Notes: generated from the letters alone by a model not told the origin. A stretch of DNA of 64,000 nucleotides from Pseudomonas sp. A-1 (GCF_004801855.1 NZ_SSTC01000005.1:1-64000); one strand, 5' to 3'; shown: positions 35,352 through 43,978, numbered from the stretch's first letter. Program-made: numbers and translations.

Positions 35352-36181
35352 CCCCCAGACCGCTGCGCCTGCTCGGCAGCTACGCCGACGGCCGCGACGC
35401 CCGGCACTTCCGCCTGCGTCTGGAGCAGCCGCTGGAGAGCGACCGGGCGACGCTGCCCGGGCAGTTCTTCATGCTCGGCGTACCGGGGCAGGGCGAGGCG
35501 CCCTTCACCTACGTCAGCGCGCCGGATGCAGCCGGTGAGTTCAGCGCGCTGATCCGCCGCAGCGGGCGGCTGACGGCGCGGCTGTTCGAGCTGGAGACGG
35601 GCGCGCTGCTCGGCTGTCGCGGCCCGTTCGGCCGCGGCTGGCCGGAACCGGACGGCTCCAAGTCGGTGCTGGTGGTGGCCGGCGGCTGCGGCCTGGCACC
35701 GTTGGCTGGCTGGATCGCCGCGGCCAGCGAGCGCCCGGAGCTGGCCCTGCGCGTTCTCTATGGCGCGCGCAGCGCCGAGCATCAGGTGCTCGGCCGCGAG
35801 CGGGCGCGCTGGCGGAGCATCCTGCCGCTGATCGAGACCCTCGACGAGGGCGGGCCGGAGGAACTGCGCGGCTCGCCGCTGGGGCAGCTGGATCGCCTGT
35901 GCGCCGAGACGCTGCCGCACAGCGTGCTGTGCTGCGGCCCGGAAGCCTTCATGCTGGCCATAGCCAAGGCCTGCGTGCGCCGCGGCGTGGCGGCGGAGCG
36001 CATCTGGCTGTCGGTGGAGCGGCGTATGCATTGCGCGGTGGGGCTGTGCGGCCACTGCTACATCGCCGACAGCTATGCCTGCGTCGACGGGCCGACCTAC
36101 CGCTACGACCAGTATCGGGCGCTGCTGGCCCGGGGCAACCTGCGTGGCGTGCTCGGCGCGGCGGACGTCGGGCCCTGCTGA
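35339..36181 (+). CDS. FAD/NAD(P)-binding diaphorase subunit (sulfhydrogenase-gamma/HydG family)
   Basis: A 280-residue ferredoxin-reductase-like flavoprotein. The FAD-binding barrel (about 1-100) includes LPGQFFMLGVPGQGEAPFTY. The NAD(P)-binding domain starts VLVVAGGCGLAPLAGWI and contains VLYGARS and LCCGPEAFM. The C-terminal [2Fe-2S] motif has Cys232, Cys237, Cys240 and Cys248 (MHCAVGLCGHC). This is the HydG/PyrK/AsrB architecture. Together with the two upstream genes it predicts a soluble formate:NAD(P) oxidoreductase with electrons passing from Mo to Fe-S clusters to FAD to NAD(P). The product ends 3 bp before a strong terminator hairpin. Confidence 0.83.
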   Translation: MLELTPRPLRLLGSYADGRDARHFRLRLEQPLESDRATLPGQFFMLGVPGQGEAPFTYVSAPDAAGEFSALIRRSGRLTARLFELETGALLGCRGPFGRGWPEPDGSKSVLVVAGGCGLAPLAGWIAAASERPELALRVLYGARSAEHQVLGRERARWRSILPLIETLDEGGPEELRGSPLGQLDRLCAETLPHSVLCCGPEAFMLAIAKACVRRGVAAERIWLSVERRMHCAVGLCGHCYIADSYACVDGPTYRYDQYRALLARGNLRGVLGAADVGPC

Positions 36182-36184
36182 GGG

Positions 36185-36210
36185 GCCTGCCGCTGGGGGC
36201 AGCGGCAGGC
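36185..36210. terminator. bidirectional terminator hairpin
   Basis: Perfect 11-bp stem GCCTGCCGCTG / CAGCGGCAGGC with loop GGGG in the 37-bp convergent gap between the diaphorase gene (ends 36181) and the CBS-domain gene (ends 36219). It serves both strands. Confidence 0.72.
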
Positions 36211-36218
36211 GGTCGAGG

Positions 36219-36707
36219 TCACATCCCCAGGTCGTCCATCACCGCCGGCAGGCTCGGCGAGGTGATGTCGTTGAAGGCCTCCAGCGCCTCGCGCCAGTCT
36301 TCCGGGGCATCGCGCACGCTGCCGCCGTGCAGGGTCAGGCGATGGAGGATGTCGGACATGGCGACCATGCCATGCAGTTCGCCATCGGCGCCCACCACCG
36401 GCAGGCGGCGCACCTTCTTCGCCGCCATCATGTGCAGGGCCTCGTGCACATCGGTGTCGTCGTGGCAGGTGTACAGGTCGTGGCGGCCGGCCAGCTCGCC
36501 GGCCTTGAGTTCCCACAGGGGCTTGTGCCGCTCGGCGGCCAGCAGGGCGATGTCGCGGTCGGTGACTATGCCGATCGCATGGTTGCTCTGGTCGACCACG
36601 GCGATCGCCCCGCAGTCGCACCTGGCCATCATTTCTGCCGCCTGCTCCAGGCTGTCGCCGGGGTGACAGCACTGCACCGGCTTATGCATCACGTCGCTGA
36701 CGTTCAT
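36219..36707 (-). CDS. two-CBS-domain protein
   Basis: A 162-residue protein made almost entirely of a CBS pair. The first (about 2-60) is MNVSDVMHKPVQCCHPGDSL to GIVTDRDIALLA; the second (about 75-130) is YTCHDDTDVHEALHMMAAKK to GMVAMSDILHRLT. Such Bateman modules bind adenosine nucleotides and act as energy sensors. There is no effector domain, so it probably acts by binding a partner. Its place beside formate dehydrogenase, Hsp20 and hydrolase genes fits a starvation or low-oxygen stress block. It is divergent from the hydrolase gene; a perfect 8-bp hairpin (36772-36790) lies in the shared upstream region. Confidence 0.85.
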   Translation of the reverse strand: MNVSDVMHKPVQCCHPGDSLEQAAEMMARCDCGAIAVVDQSNHAIGIVTDRDIALLAAERHKPLWELKAGELAGRHDLYTCHDDTDVHEALHMMAAKKVRRLPVVGADGELHGMVAMSDILHRLTLHGGSVRDAPEDWREALEAFNDITSPSLPAVMDDLGM

Positions 36708-36875
36708 GATCCCGCTCCACAGAGACGGCCGCGCTCCGCTTCCCGTGCCGCACCGACCGCATGGACCGACGGCTCATCCTCCGGATGAGCATGGATACAG
36801 CAAGACATTAGACGCCCGCCTGCCGGGCCGGGCAACGACCGTCAGGCAGCTCGCCGGCCGGATGCCTGCGCAGGA

Positions 36876-36882
36876 CTAGACT
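36876..36882 (+). promoter_or_regulatory. RpoS-like -10 element of the hydrolase gene
   Basis: CTAGACT, followed by GG, 6 of 7 matches to the sigma-S -10 consensus, 27 bases before the ATG at 36910. Identical over nine bases (CTAGACTGG) to the element upstream of hsp20. Confidence 0.45.
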
Positions 36883-36909
36883 GGAGGGACAGATCCTGGG
36901 AGGTGCACC

Positions 36910-37578
36910 ATGAGCGACATACGCAAGGTTCCGCAGCGCAGCCTGCGGCTCGACCTGAAGGATGGGGTGCTGCATGGCGAGCTGGCCGTTCCGGAGGACG
37001 CCGAGGGGCTGGTGGTGTTCGCCCACGGCAGCGGCAGCAGCCGTTTCAGTCCGCGCAACCAGCAGGTGGCGCGCTTCTTCAACGACCTCGGCCTCGGCAC
37101 CCTGCTGCTCGACCTGCTCACCGAGGACGAGCAGGACATCGACGAGGCGACCCGCGAGTTCCGCTTCGACATCCCGCTGCTGGCCCGCCGGCTGGTCACC
37201 GTGGTCGACTGGCTGCACGGGGACGAGCGCCTGCAGGAGCTGGTGGTCGGCCTGTTCGGCGCCAGCACCGGCGCCGCCGCGGCGCTGATCTGCGCCGCGC
37301 AGCGTCACGAGCTGGTGGCGGCGGTGGTCTCCCGCGGCGGGCGTACCGACCTGGCTGGGGATGCGCTGGAGCATGTGCGCGCCCCCAGCCTGCTGATCGT
37401 GGGCGGTGAGGACGACGTGGTGCTCGCCCTCAACCGCGAGAGCCTGATGCGCCTGGCCGGGATCAAGCGGCTGGAGGTGGTGCCCGGGGCGACCCATCTG
37501 TTCGATGAGCCGGGCAAGCTGCTCAAGGTGGCGGAACTGGCCGGCGAGTGGTTCCTGCGCTATCTGCGGCGGATCTGA
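36910..37578 (+). CDS. alpha/beta hydrolase, dienelactone-hydrolase-like
   Basis: A 222-residue single-domain hydrolase. The oxyanion turn is FAHGSGSSR at 37-45, the nucleophile elbow GASTG has Ser119, the acid is in GGEDD at 166-169 and the base is His196 in GATHLF. True dienelactone hydrolases use Cys, so Ser119 argues against that activity; related stress-island hydrolases have unknown substrates. It has an excellent GGGAGG Shine-Dalgarno and an RpoS-like -10. It stands alone on the plus strand, convergent with the PHA synthase genes 87 bp further on. Confidence 0.82.
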   Translation: MSDIRKVPQRSLRLDLKDGVLHGELAVPEDAEGLVVFAHGSGSSRFSPRNQQVARFFNDLGLGTLLLDLLTEDEQDIDEATREFRFDIPLLARRLVTVVDWLHGDERLQELVVGLFGASTGAAAALICAAQRHELVAAVVSRGGRTDLAGDALEHVRAPSLLIVGGEDDVVLALNRESLMRLAGIKRLEVVPGATHLFDEPGKLLKVAELAGEWFLRYLRRI

Positions 37579-37622
37579 CGACTGCGGTGCTGCCGCTGGT
37601 CCGGGGCCAGGCCGCTCGGGGT

Positions 37623-37655
37623 CGGCACGGCACCGGCCCGCACGTGGCGTGCCGG
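37623..37655. terminator. possible convergent terminator
   Basis: CGGCACG and CGTGCCG (7-bp perfect arms) with GC-rich pairing inside, in the 87-bp gap between the hydrolase gene (plus) and the downstream PHA synthase (minus). Weak evidence: there is no T-run. Confidence 0.4.
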
Positions 37656-37665
37656 GCGGCGGGAC

Positions 37666-39375
37666 TCAGTCGCGCGCCAGCACGTAGCTGCCGGGCGCCG
37701 CTTCCAGCGGCGGGTAGTCGGCCGAGCCGAGGCTGGCCGCCGGCTTGCCGCGCTTGCCGGCGTGCTGGCCTAGCCAGCTGGTCCAGTCGATCCACCAGCT
37801 GCCGGGCTGCTCGGTGGCACTTGCCAGCCACTGCTCGGGATCGGTCGCCGGCACCTCGCTAGTCCAGTAGCTGCGCTTGTTCTTCGAAGCCGGGTTGATG
37901 ATGCCGGCGATGTGTCCGGAGGCACCGAGCACGAAGCGGCTCGGCCCCTTGAGCAGGCGGCCGCTGGTGAAGGCGCTGCGCCACGGCACGATGTGGTCCT
38001 CGCGGGCGCCGACCAGGTAGGTCGGCATGTCCAGCTGGCCGAGGTCGAGGGTTTCGCCGCAGACCTTTAGCGTGCCGCTCTTCAGCTCGTTCTGCAGGTA
38101 GGTGTGGCGCAGGTACCAGCAGTACATGGCGCCGGGCAGGTGGGTGTGGTCGTTGTTCCAGAACAGCAGGTCCATGGAGCGCGGCTTCTGGCCCTTGAGG
38201 TACTTCTCGACCCCGTAGTTCCACCACAGCTCGTTGGGGCGCAGCAGGGAGAAGGTGTTGCCCATCTCCTCGCCGCGGAACAGGCCGAACTTGCCGCCCG
38301 CGCCGCCGATGGTGCGCTCGCGGTAGCGGACGATCTCCTCGTCGATGAACACGTTGAGCAGGCCGGTGTCCTCGAAGTCGAGCAGGGTGACCAGCAGGGT
38401 CAGGCTGGCGGCGGGCTTGATGCCGCGGGCGGCGAGCACGCCGAGGCCGCAGGCCAGCAGGGTGCCGCCGACGCAGTAGCCTAGCAGGTTGAGCTGCTGC
38501 TCGCCGCTGATCGCCTGGGTGACCCTGATCGCCTCGATGATGCCCTGCTCGACGTAGTCGTCCCAGGTGGTGGCGGCCAGGCTCTGGTCGACGTTGCGCC
38601 AGGACATCAGGTACACCGGATGGCCCTGCTCCAGCGCATAGCGCACCAGCGAACTCTCCGGCTGCATGTCGAGGATGTAGAACTTGTTGATCGCCGGCGG
38701 CACCAGCAGCAGCGGGCGCCGGTACTGGGTGTCGCTCTGCGGCCTGTACTGGATCAGCTGGAACAGCGGGTTCTGGTAGACCACCTGGCCGGGGGTGTTG
38801 GCCAGGTTGACGCCGACCTCGAAGGCCGCGCTGTCGCACTGGCGCAGCTTGCCTTCCTTGAGGTCGCTGGCCAGGTGCAGCATGCCGCTGAACAGGCTGG
38901 CCCCGCCGGTCTGCACGGCGCGTTCGAGCGCTTCGGGGTTGCTGCCCAGGCAGTTGCTCGGCGCGCCGGCGGCGACCAGTTGCTCGACCAGGAACACCAG
39001 GCGCTTGCGCAGCTTGGCCGAGTCGATCGGCAGCAGGTCGATCAGGCGCATCAGAAACCGCGAGTTGAGCAGGTAGAGCGCGGCCAGCGAACCGAACAGC
39101 GGCTGGCTCCAGGCGTTGCCGGTGAAACGCGGATCGCTGAATACGAACGGCTGATAGGTCAGCATCTGCATGCCGAGCCTGGCCCATTCGCCGTTGTATT
39201 CGCTCTGCAGGGCGTTGAGCGCCGCGGCGTCGACCTCGAACCAGGCGTCGGTGTCCTGGTTCTGGAACCAGGGGCTCTGGCGTACCCAGAAGCGCAACGG
39301 CTCCAGGGCGGCACGGGCGACGAAAGGCAGGTTGGCCGAGAAGAAGGCCGAGAAGGGCGGTACGTTGTTGTTCAT
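37666..39375 (-). CDS. phaC: class I poly(3-hydroxyalkanoate) synthase, copy at operon end
   Basis: A 569-residue polymerase that joins 3-hydroxyacyl-CoA into polyester granules. The lipase-like box is GYCVGG with catalytic Cys301; the triad is completed by Asp460 (REDHIVPW) and His488 (GASGHIAG). The N-terminal PhaC_N domain (about 60-230) and motifs PPAINKFYILDM and NELWWNYGVEKYLKG are diagnostic. Genuine class I synthases use short-chain (C4) units, consistent with phaA and phaB upstream. It is very similar to the synthase encoded at 39697-41403 along its whole length and one residue longer, so the pair is a tandem duplication. The divergence is enough that both have probably been kept under selection. 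Confidence 0.92.
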   Translation of the reverse strand: MNNNVPPFSAFFSANLPFVARAALEPLRFWVRQSPWFQNQDTDAWFEVDAAALNALQSEYNGEWARLGMQMLTYQPFVFSDPRFTGNAWSQPLFGSLAALYLLNSRFLMRLIDLLPIDSAKLRKRLVFLVEQLVAAGAPSNCLGSNPEALERAVQTGGASLFSGMLHLASDLKEGKLRQCDSAAFEVGVNLANTPGQVVYQNPLFQLIQYRPQSDTQYRRPLLLVPPAINKFYILDMQPESSLVRYALEQGHPVYLMSWRNVDQSLAATTWDDYVEQGIIEAIRVTQAISGEQQLNLLGYCVGGTLLACGLGVLAARGIKPAASLTLLVTLLDFEDTGLLNVFIDEEIVRYRERTIGGAGGKFGLFRGEEMGNTFSLLRPNELWWNYGVEKYLKGQKPRSMDLLFWNNDHTHLPGAMYCWYLRHTYLQNELKSGTLKVCGETLDLGQLDMPTYLVGAREDHIVPWRSAFTSGRLLKGPSRFVLGASGHIAGIINPASKNKRSYWTSEVPATDPEQWLASATEQPGSWWIDWTSWLGQHAGKRGKPAASLGSADYPPLEAAPGSYVLARD

Positions 39376-39696
39376 TGTTTACCCGGTGTTCTGCAAGAAG
39401 GCCGCCCTGCAGCAGTAAGGGGACTGCGTGCTGGGCGTGGCTGGGCAGCGAGGTCATTCAGCTTCGCTTGTCGGGCAGGCAATCTACGGAGCTGTGCGCG
39501 CGCCTGCTTCGCATCCGGCGACAGGCGTTTCTCAATGCATGACAGTCATCCCGGCGGTAGCGGATGGAGAGCGTTGCCACACACGCAGGGAGAAGTGCCC
39601 GGACCGGTGCGAGCGGCAGGCGAGGGCAGACAGGCGAAGGGCGGGATCTGTGGGGTGCTACCCGGCCCGCGCAGGGCGGGCCGGGCAACGGGCGGG
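39376..39696 (-). other. 321-bp gap between the tandem synthase genes
   Basis: No convincing gene here on either strand. A strong hairpin at 39661-39685 (10-bp stem CCCGGCCCGC / GCGGGCCGGG, loop of 5) lies 11 bases after the stop of the upstream synthase and looks like a partial terminator. The rest should therefore hold a promoter or leader for the downstream copy, but I see no clear -35/-10. The synthase ATG at 39375 has only a weak ribosome-binding site. Confidence 0.6.
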
Positions 39697-41403
39697 TCAG
39701 TCGCGTTGCAGGACGTACTGGCCGGGCGCCGCTTCCAGCGGCGGGTAGTCGGACGAGCCGAGGCTGGCTACGGCCGGACCGCTTTCGCCGGCGTACTGGC
39801 TCAGCCAGCTGTTCCAGTCGCCCCACCAGCTGCCGGGATGCTCCTCGGCGCTGCTCAGCCAGGCGTCCGGATCGATCGGCAGCGTATCGCTGGTCCAGTA
39901 GCTGCGCTTCTTCTTCGCCGGCGGGTTGATGATGCCGGCGATGTGCCCGGAGGCGCCGAGCACGAAGCGGGTCGGACCCTTGAGCAGGCGGGTGCTGGCG
40001 AAGGCGCCGCGCCACGGCACGATGTGGTCCTCGCGGGTGCCGACCAGGTAGGTGGGCATGTCCAGGCTGGACAGGTCGAGGGTCTCGCCGCAGACCTGCA
40101 GCCGGCCGCTCCTGATGTCGTTCTGCAGGTAAGCGTGGCGCAGGTACCAGCAGTACATCGGACCGGGCAGGTGGGTGTGGTCGTTGTTCCAGTACAGGAG
40201 GTCCAGCGAGCGCGGCTTCTGGCCCTTGAGGTACTTCTCGACCCCGTAGTTCCACCACAGCTCGTTGGGACGCAGCAGGGAGAAGGTGTTGCCCATGTCC
40301 TCGCCGCGGAACAGGCCGAAGCTGCCGCCCTCGCCGCCGATGGTGCGCTCGCGGTAGCGGACGATTTCCTCGTCGACGAACACGTCGAGCACCCCGGCGT
40401 CCTCGAAGTCGAGGAGGGTGACCAGCAGGGTCAGGCTGGCGGCGGGCTTGATGCCGCGCGCGGCGAGCACACCCAGGCCGCAGGCCAGCAGGGTACCGCC
40501 GACGCAGTAGCCGAGCAGGTTCAGCTGCTGCTGGCCGCTGATCGCCTGGGTGACGCGGATCGCCTCGATGATGCCCTGCTCGACGTAGTCGTCCCAGGTG
40601 GCGGTGGCGATGCTCTCGTCGGCGTTGCGCCAGGACACCAGGAACACCGGGTGGCCCTGCTCGAGGGCGTGACGGACGAACGAGCTTTCCGCCTGCAGGT
40701 CGAGGATGTAGTACTTGTTGATCGCCGGCGGCACGACCAGCAGCGGGCGCTGGTACTGGCTCTCGCTCTGCGGCGCGTACTGGATCAGCTGGAAGAACGG
40801 ATTCTGGTAGACCACCTGGCCGGGGGTGGTGGCCAGGTTGCCGCCGACCGTGAAGGCGCCGCTGTCGCACTGGCGCAGCTTGCCTTCCTTCATGTCGCTG
40901 GCCAGGTGCAGCATGCCGCTGAACAGGCTCGCGCCCTGGGTCTGCACCATGCGCTCCAGCGCTTCGGGGTTGCTGTTGAGGTAGTTGCTCGGTGCCCCGG
41001 CGGCGATCAGCTGCTCGACCAGGAAGGTCAGGCGTTGGCGCATCTTGCCGGACTCGATGGGCAGCTCGTCGAGCAGGCGCATCAGGAAACGCGAGTTGAG
41101 CAGGTAGAGCGCGGCCAGCGAGCCGAACAGCGGCTGGCTCCAGGCGCTGCCGGCGAAGCGCGGGTCGGTGAAGGCGAACGGCTGGTGGGTCAGCATCTGC
41201 ATGCCGAGCTGCGCCCACTCGCCGCCGTACTCCGCCTGCAGGCGGTCAAGGATGGCACTGTCGACCTGGAACCAGGTGTCGGTGTTCTTGCCCTGGAACC
41301 ACGGGTTGTGGCGCACCCAGATGCGCAGCTGCTCAAGGGCTGCACGGGCGACGAAGGGCATGTTGGCCGAGAAGAAGGCCGTGAAGGGCGGGGAGTTATC
41401 CAT
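39697..41403 (-). CDS. phaC: class I poly(3-hydroxyalkanoate) synthase, copy next to phaA
   Basis: A 568-residue synthase with Cys300 in GYCVGG, Asp459 in TREDHIVPW and His487 in GASGHIAG. It begins MDNSPPFTAFFSANMPFVAR. The catalytic and PhaC_N motifs equal those of the downstream copy; differences are scattered, as expected of an older duplication (for example PPAINKYYILDL against PPAINKFYILDM). It sits 82 bp after phaA, the usual position of phaC in a phaBAC operon, so it is probably the ancestral copy. The start is taken at 41403, giving the same N-terminus as its paralog. Confidence 0.92.
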   Translation of the reverse strand: MDNSPPFTAFFSANMPFVARAALEQLRIWVRHNPWFQGKNTDTWFQVDSAILDRLQAEYGGEWAQLGMQMLTHQPFAFTDPRFAGSAWSQPLFGSLAALYLLNSRFLMRLLDELPIESGKMRQRLTFLVEQLIAAGAPSNYLNSNPEALERMVQTQGASLFSGMLHLASDMKEGKLRQCDSGAFTVGGNLATTPGQVVYQNPFFQLIQYAPQSESQYQRPLLVVPPAINKYYILDLQAESSFVRHALEQGHPVFLVSWRNADESIATATWDDYVEQGIIEAIRVTQAISGQQQLNLLGYCVGGTLLACGLGVLAARGIKPAASLTLLVTLLDFEDAGVLDVFVDEEIVRYRERTIGGEGGSFGLFRGEDMGNTFSLLRPNELWWNYGVEKYLKGQKPRSLDLLYWNNDHTHLPGPMYCWYLRHAYLQNDIRSGRLQVCGETLDLSSLDMPTYLVGTREDHIVPWRGAFASTRLLKGPTRFVLGASGHIAGIINPPAKKKRSYWTSDTLPIDPDAWLSSAEEHPGSWWGDWNSWLSQYAGESGPAVASLGSSDYPPLEAAPGQYVLQRD

Positions 41404-41485
41404 CTCTTGTATCCGCTGATCTGGTGGCTGCTGTATCCGACAGGCGACGCGGCCACCCCTCATGGGTGGCCGCGTTCAGACCATA

Positions 41486-42664
41486 TCAGCGTTCGACTGC
41501 CAGGGCCACGCCCTGACCACCGCCGATGCACAGGGTCGCCAGGCCCTTGCTCAGGTTGCTGCGCTGCAGCTCGTGCAGCAGGGTGACCAGGATGCGGCAG
41601 CCGGAGGCGCCGATGGGGTGGCCGAGGGCGATGGCGCCGCCGTTGACGTTGACCTTGCCGGTGTCCCAGCCCAGTTCCTTGTTGACGCTCAGCGCCTGCA
41701 CGGCGAAGGCCTCGTTGGCCTCGACGCGGTCCAGGTCGTCCAGGCTCCAGCCGGCCTTCTCCAGGCACAGGCGGGTTGCCGACACCGGGCCGATGCCCAT
41801 GATCGCCGGGTCGACGCCGGAGCTGGCATAGGCCTTGACCCTGGCCAGCACCGGCAGGCCCAGTTCGGCGGCCTTCTTCGCGCTGGCCAGCAGCACCACG
41901 GCGGCGCCGTCGTTGATGCTGGAGGCGTTGCCGGCGGTGACGCTGCCGTCCTTGCTGAACGCCGGCTTGAGCTTGGCCAGGCTGTCGTAGGTGGTCTCGC
42001 CGCGCGGCTGCTCGTCGGTGGCGAACACCAGCGGGTCGCCCTTGCGCTGCGGGATCAGGATCGGGGTGATCTCGTCCTTGAAGGTGCCGGCCTCGATGGC
42101 TGCGGCGGCCTTCTGCTGGGAGGCGGCGGCGAAGGCGTCCTGCTCCTCGCGGCTGATCTCGAAGCGCTTGGCCAGGTTCTCGGCGGTGATGCCCATGTGG
42201 TAGTCGTTGAAGGCATCCCACAGGCCGTCCTGGATCATGCTGTCCTGCAGCTGGGCGTGGCCCATGCGCAGGCCGGTGCGCGCCTTGGGCAGCACGTAGG
42301 GCGACAGGCTCATGTTCTCCTGGCCGCCGGCGATGACCAGCTCGGCGTCGCCGCAGCGGATGGCCTGCACGGCCAGCTGCACGGCCTTGAGGCCCGAGCC
42401 GCACACCTTGTTGAGGGTGAGTGCCGGAACCTCGTGGGGCAGGCCGGCCTTGATCGCGGCCTGGCGGGCAGGGTTCTGGCCGGAGCCGGCGGTGAGCACC
42501 TGGCCGAGGATGACCTCGTCGATGTCCTGCGGCTGGACGCCGCTCAGTTCGAGCACCTGACGGATGACCGCGGCACCCAGCTCCGGGGCGGGAATGCTGC
42601 TCAGGGCGCCCTGGAAGGAGCCGATGGCGGTACGGGTGGCGGCGACAATGACAACATCGTTCAT
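41486..42664 (-). CDS. phaA: acetyl-CoA acetyltransferase (beta-ketothiolase) PhaA
   Basis: A 392-residue thiolase condensing two acetyl-CoA to acetoacetyl-CoA, the first step of PHB synthesis. Nucleophile Cys88 is in [11 protein letters not shown], His349 in [14 protein letters not shown] and the second Cys379 in LCIGGGQG. It starts [20 protein letters not shown], typical of biosynthetic thiolases. The length matches the PhaA family. It lies 86 bp after phaB and 82 bp before the first synthase on the same strand, giving a phaBAC order. Confidence 0.92.
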   Translation of the reverse strand: MNDVVIVAATRTAIGSFQGALSSIPAPELGAAVIRQVLELSGVQPQDIDEVILGQVLTAGSGQNPARQAAIKAGLPHEVPALTLNKVCGSGLKAVQLAVQAIRCGDAELVIAGGQENMSLSPYVLPKARTGLRMGHAQLQDSMIQDGLWDAFNDYHMGITAENLAKRFEISREEQDAFAAASQQKAAAAIEAGTFKDEITPILIPQRKGDPLVFATDEQPRGETTYDSLAKLKPAFSKDGSVTAGNASSINDGAAVVLLASAKKAAELGLPVLARVKAYASSGVDPAIMGIGPVSATRLCLEKAGWSLDDLDRVEANEAFAVQALSVNKELGWDTGKVNVNGGAIALGHPIGASGCRILVTLLHELQRSNLSKGLATLCIGGGQGVALAVER

Positions 42665-42750
42665 GGGTGAACCTCTGCTGCAGAAAACGGGGAGGAGGGC
42701 GCCTGCCCGCGGCGAGCTGCGGGCAGGCGCAAAGGGTCGGCCGGGCCGAC

Positions 42751-43500
42751 TCAGGCCATGTTCAGGCCGCCGTTGACCGAGAAGTCGGCGCCGGTGGCAT
42801 AGGCGCCTTCCTCGGAGGCCAGCCAGGACACCATGGAGGCGATTTCCTCCGGCTGGCCCATGCGGCCGACCGGAATGCCGGAAATGATCTTCTCCAGGAC
42901 GTCCTCGCGGATCGCCGCGGTCATCTCGGTGCGGATGTAGCCGGGGGAGATGGTGTTGACGGTGATGCCCTTGCTGGCCACTTCGCGGGCCAGCGCCATG
43001 CTGAAGCCGTGGATGCCGGCCTTGGCGGCCGAGTAGTTGGTCTGGCCGAACTGGCCGCGCTGGCCGTTGACCGAGGAGATGTTGATGATGCGGCCCCAGC
43101 CACGCTCTAGCATCGGGTCGATGACCTGCTTGGTGGTGTTGAACAGGCCGTTGAGGTTGGTGGAGATCACCGCGCTCCAGTCCTGCGGGGTCATCTTCCT
43201 GAAGGTGGTGTCGCGGGTGATGCCGGCGTTGTTCACCAGCACGTCGATCTGGCCGATTTCCGCGCGGACTTCGGCGAAGGCCCGGGCGACGTCGTCCCAG
43301 TCGGTGATGTCGCAGGCCATGCTGTGGAACTCGAAGCCTTCCTGGCGCTGCTGCTCCAGCCAGGCGTCCTTGCGAGTGGACTGGGCGCTGCAGCCGACCA
43401 CGACGATGAAGCCGTCGCGGTGCAGGCGCCGGCTGATCGCCGTGCCGATGCCACCCATGCCGCCAGTTACCAGTGCAATGCGCTTGTTGTTGTTGGTCAT
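42751..43500 (-). CDS. phaB: NADPH-dependent acetoacetyl-CoA reductase PhaB
   Basis: A 249-residue short-chain dehydrogenase making (R)-3-hydroxybutyryl-CoA. Nucleotide motif [16 protein letters not shown] motif, catalytic Ser in [15 protein letters not shown] and the Tyr-Lys pair in [12 protein letters not shown]. The [14 protein letters not shown] stretch is the signature separating PhaB from FabG. I chose ATG 43500 ([14 protein letters not shown]), with GGAG 9 bases upstream; a longer reading from 43548 adds a non-conserved tail. It is first in the minus-strand PHB operon. Confidence 0.92.
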   Translation of the reverse strand: MTNNNKRIALVTGGMGGIGTAISRRLHRDGFIVVVGCSAQSTRKDAWLEQQRQEGFEFHSMACDITDWDDVARAFAEVRAEIGQIDVLVNNAGITRDTTFRKMTPQDWSAVISTNLNGLFNTTKQVIDPMLERGWGRIINISSVNGQRGQFGQTNYSAAKAGIHGFSMALAREVASKGITVNTISPGYIRTEMTAAIREDVLEKIISGIPVGRMGQPEEIASMVSWLASEEGAYATGADFSVNGGLNMA

Positions 43501-43978
43501 GTTGCAGTCACTCCATTCGATAAATGATGGTGAAGCGGAACAACACATGCCGGAGGTCGGGCCCCGCGGGCCCCGGTCGACTGTCCGGCAGACGGGCCTG
43601 TTCTGTGCCTGCCCGATGTACCTACCTTGCTAGCGAAAGATTGCGTTTTCTTGACGAGAATTTCCGTGGCTCTCGCGGGCGTCTGGCTGGGCCTCCTGCT
43701 GCTTTGCACAATGATTGCTGTGGCTTTTCGTCCAATCGACACGGATGTGACATGTGGACGTCATTGATCTGTGTCATGTGTAGCTGCCTGTGCTTGATTT
43801 TTCGGGCGGTACGCTCCTTCGGCTGGAGGTGTGACAGTTCGAAAATTTTTTGTGCAGCGCACAAAAAGTGCTTGCGCAATGCATGCCGATCGCCAAGAAT
43901 GAAATTGCAGGTCGCGTGCAGCAGTGGCACTCGCCGGCACAGGTTTTCAGCCATTCTCATCCTCGGGAGACTTCATCC
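43501..43978. other. 478-bp divergent regulatory region between phaB and phaP
   Basis: No real gene. It carries the control signals of both PHB units: a perfect 9+9 palindrome at 43847-43867, a candidate phaP promoter with -35 TTGCGC (43872-43877), 17-bp spacer and -10 AAGAAT (43895-43900), and two related motifs TTGCACAATG (43704-43713) and TTGCGCAATG (43872-43881). The base composition is lower in GC than in the flanking genes. Confidence 0.6.
43847..43867. promoter_or_regulatory. candidate PhaR operator at the phaP promoter
   Basis: TTTTTGTGC, spacer AGC, GCACAAAAA: a perfect palindrome with 9-bp arms, ending 4 bp before the phaP -35. It contains TGC and GCA half-sites like the TGC-rich sequences bound by PhaR in other PHB producers. 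PhaR is encoded 900 bp away. The role is inferred from place and symmetry. Confidence 0.6.

Noticed and set aside
36910..37578. True dienelactone hydrolase of chlorocatechol degradation
   Set aside because: The nucleophile is Ser119 instead of Cys, and no chlorocatechol genes are nearby.
43755..43775. FNR/ANR box (TTGAT-N4-GTCAT) upstream of the PHB genes
   Set aside because: The second half matches the consensus ATCAA at only 3 of 5 positions, too weak to claim.
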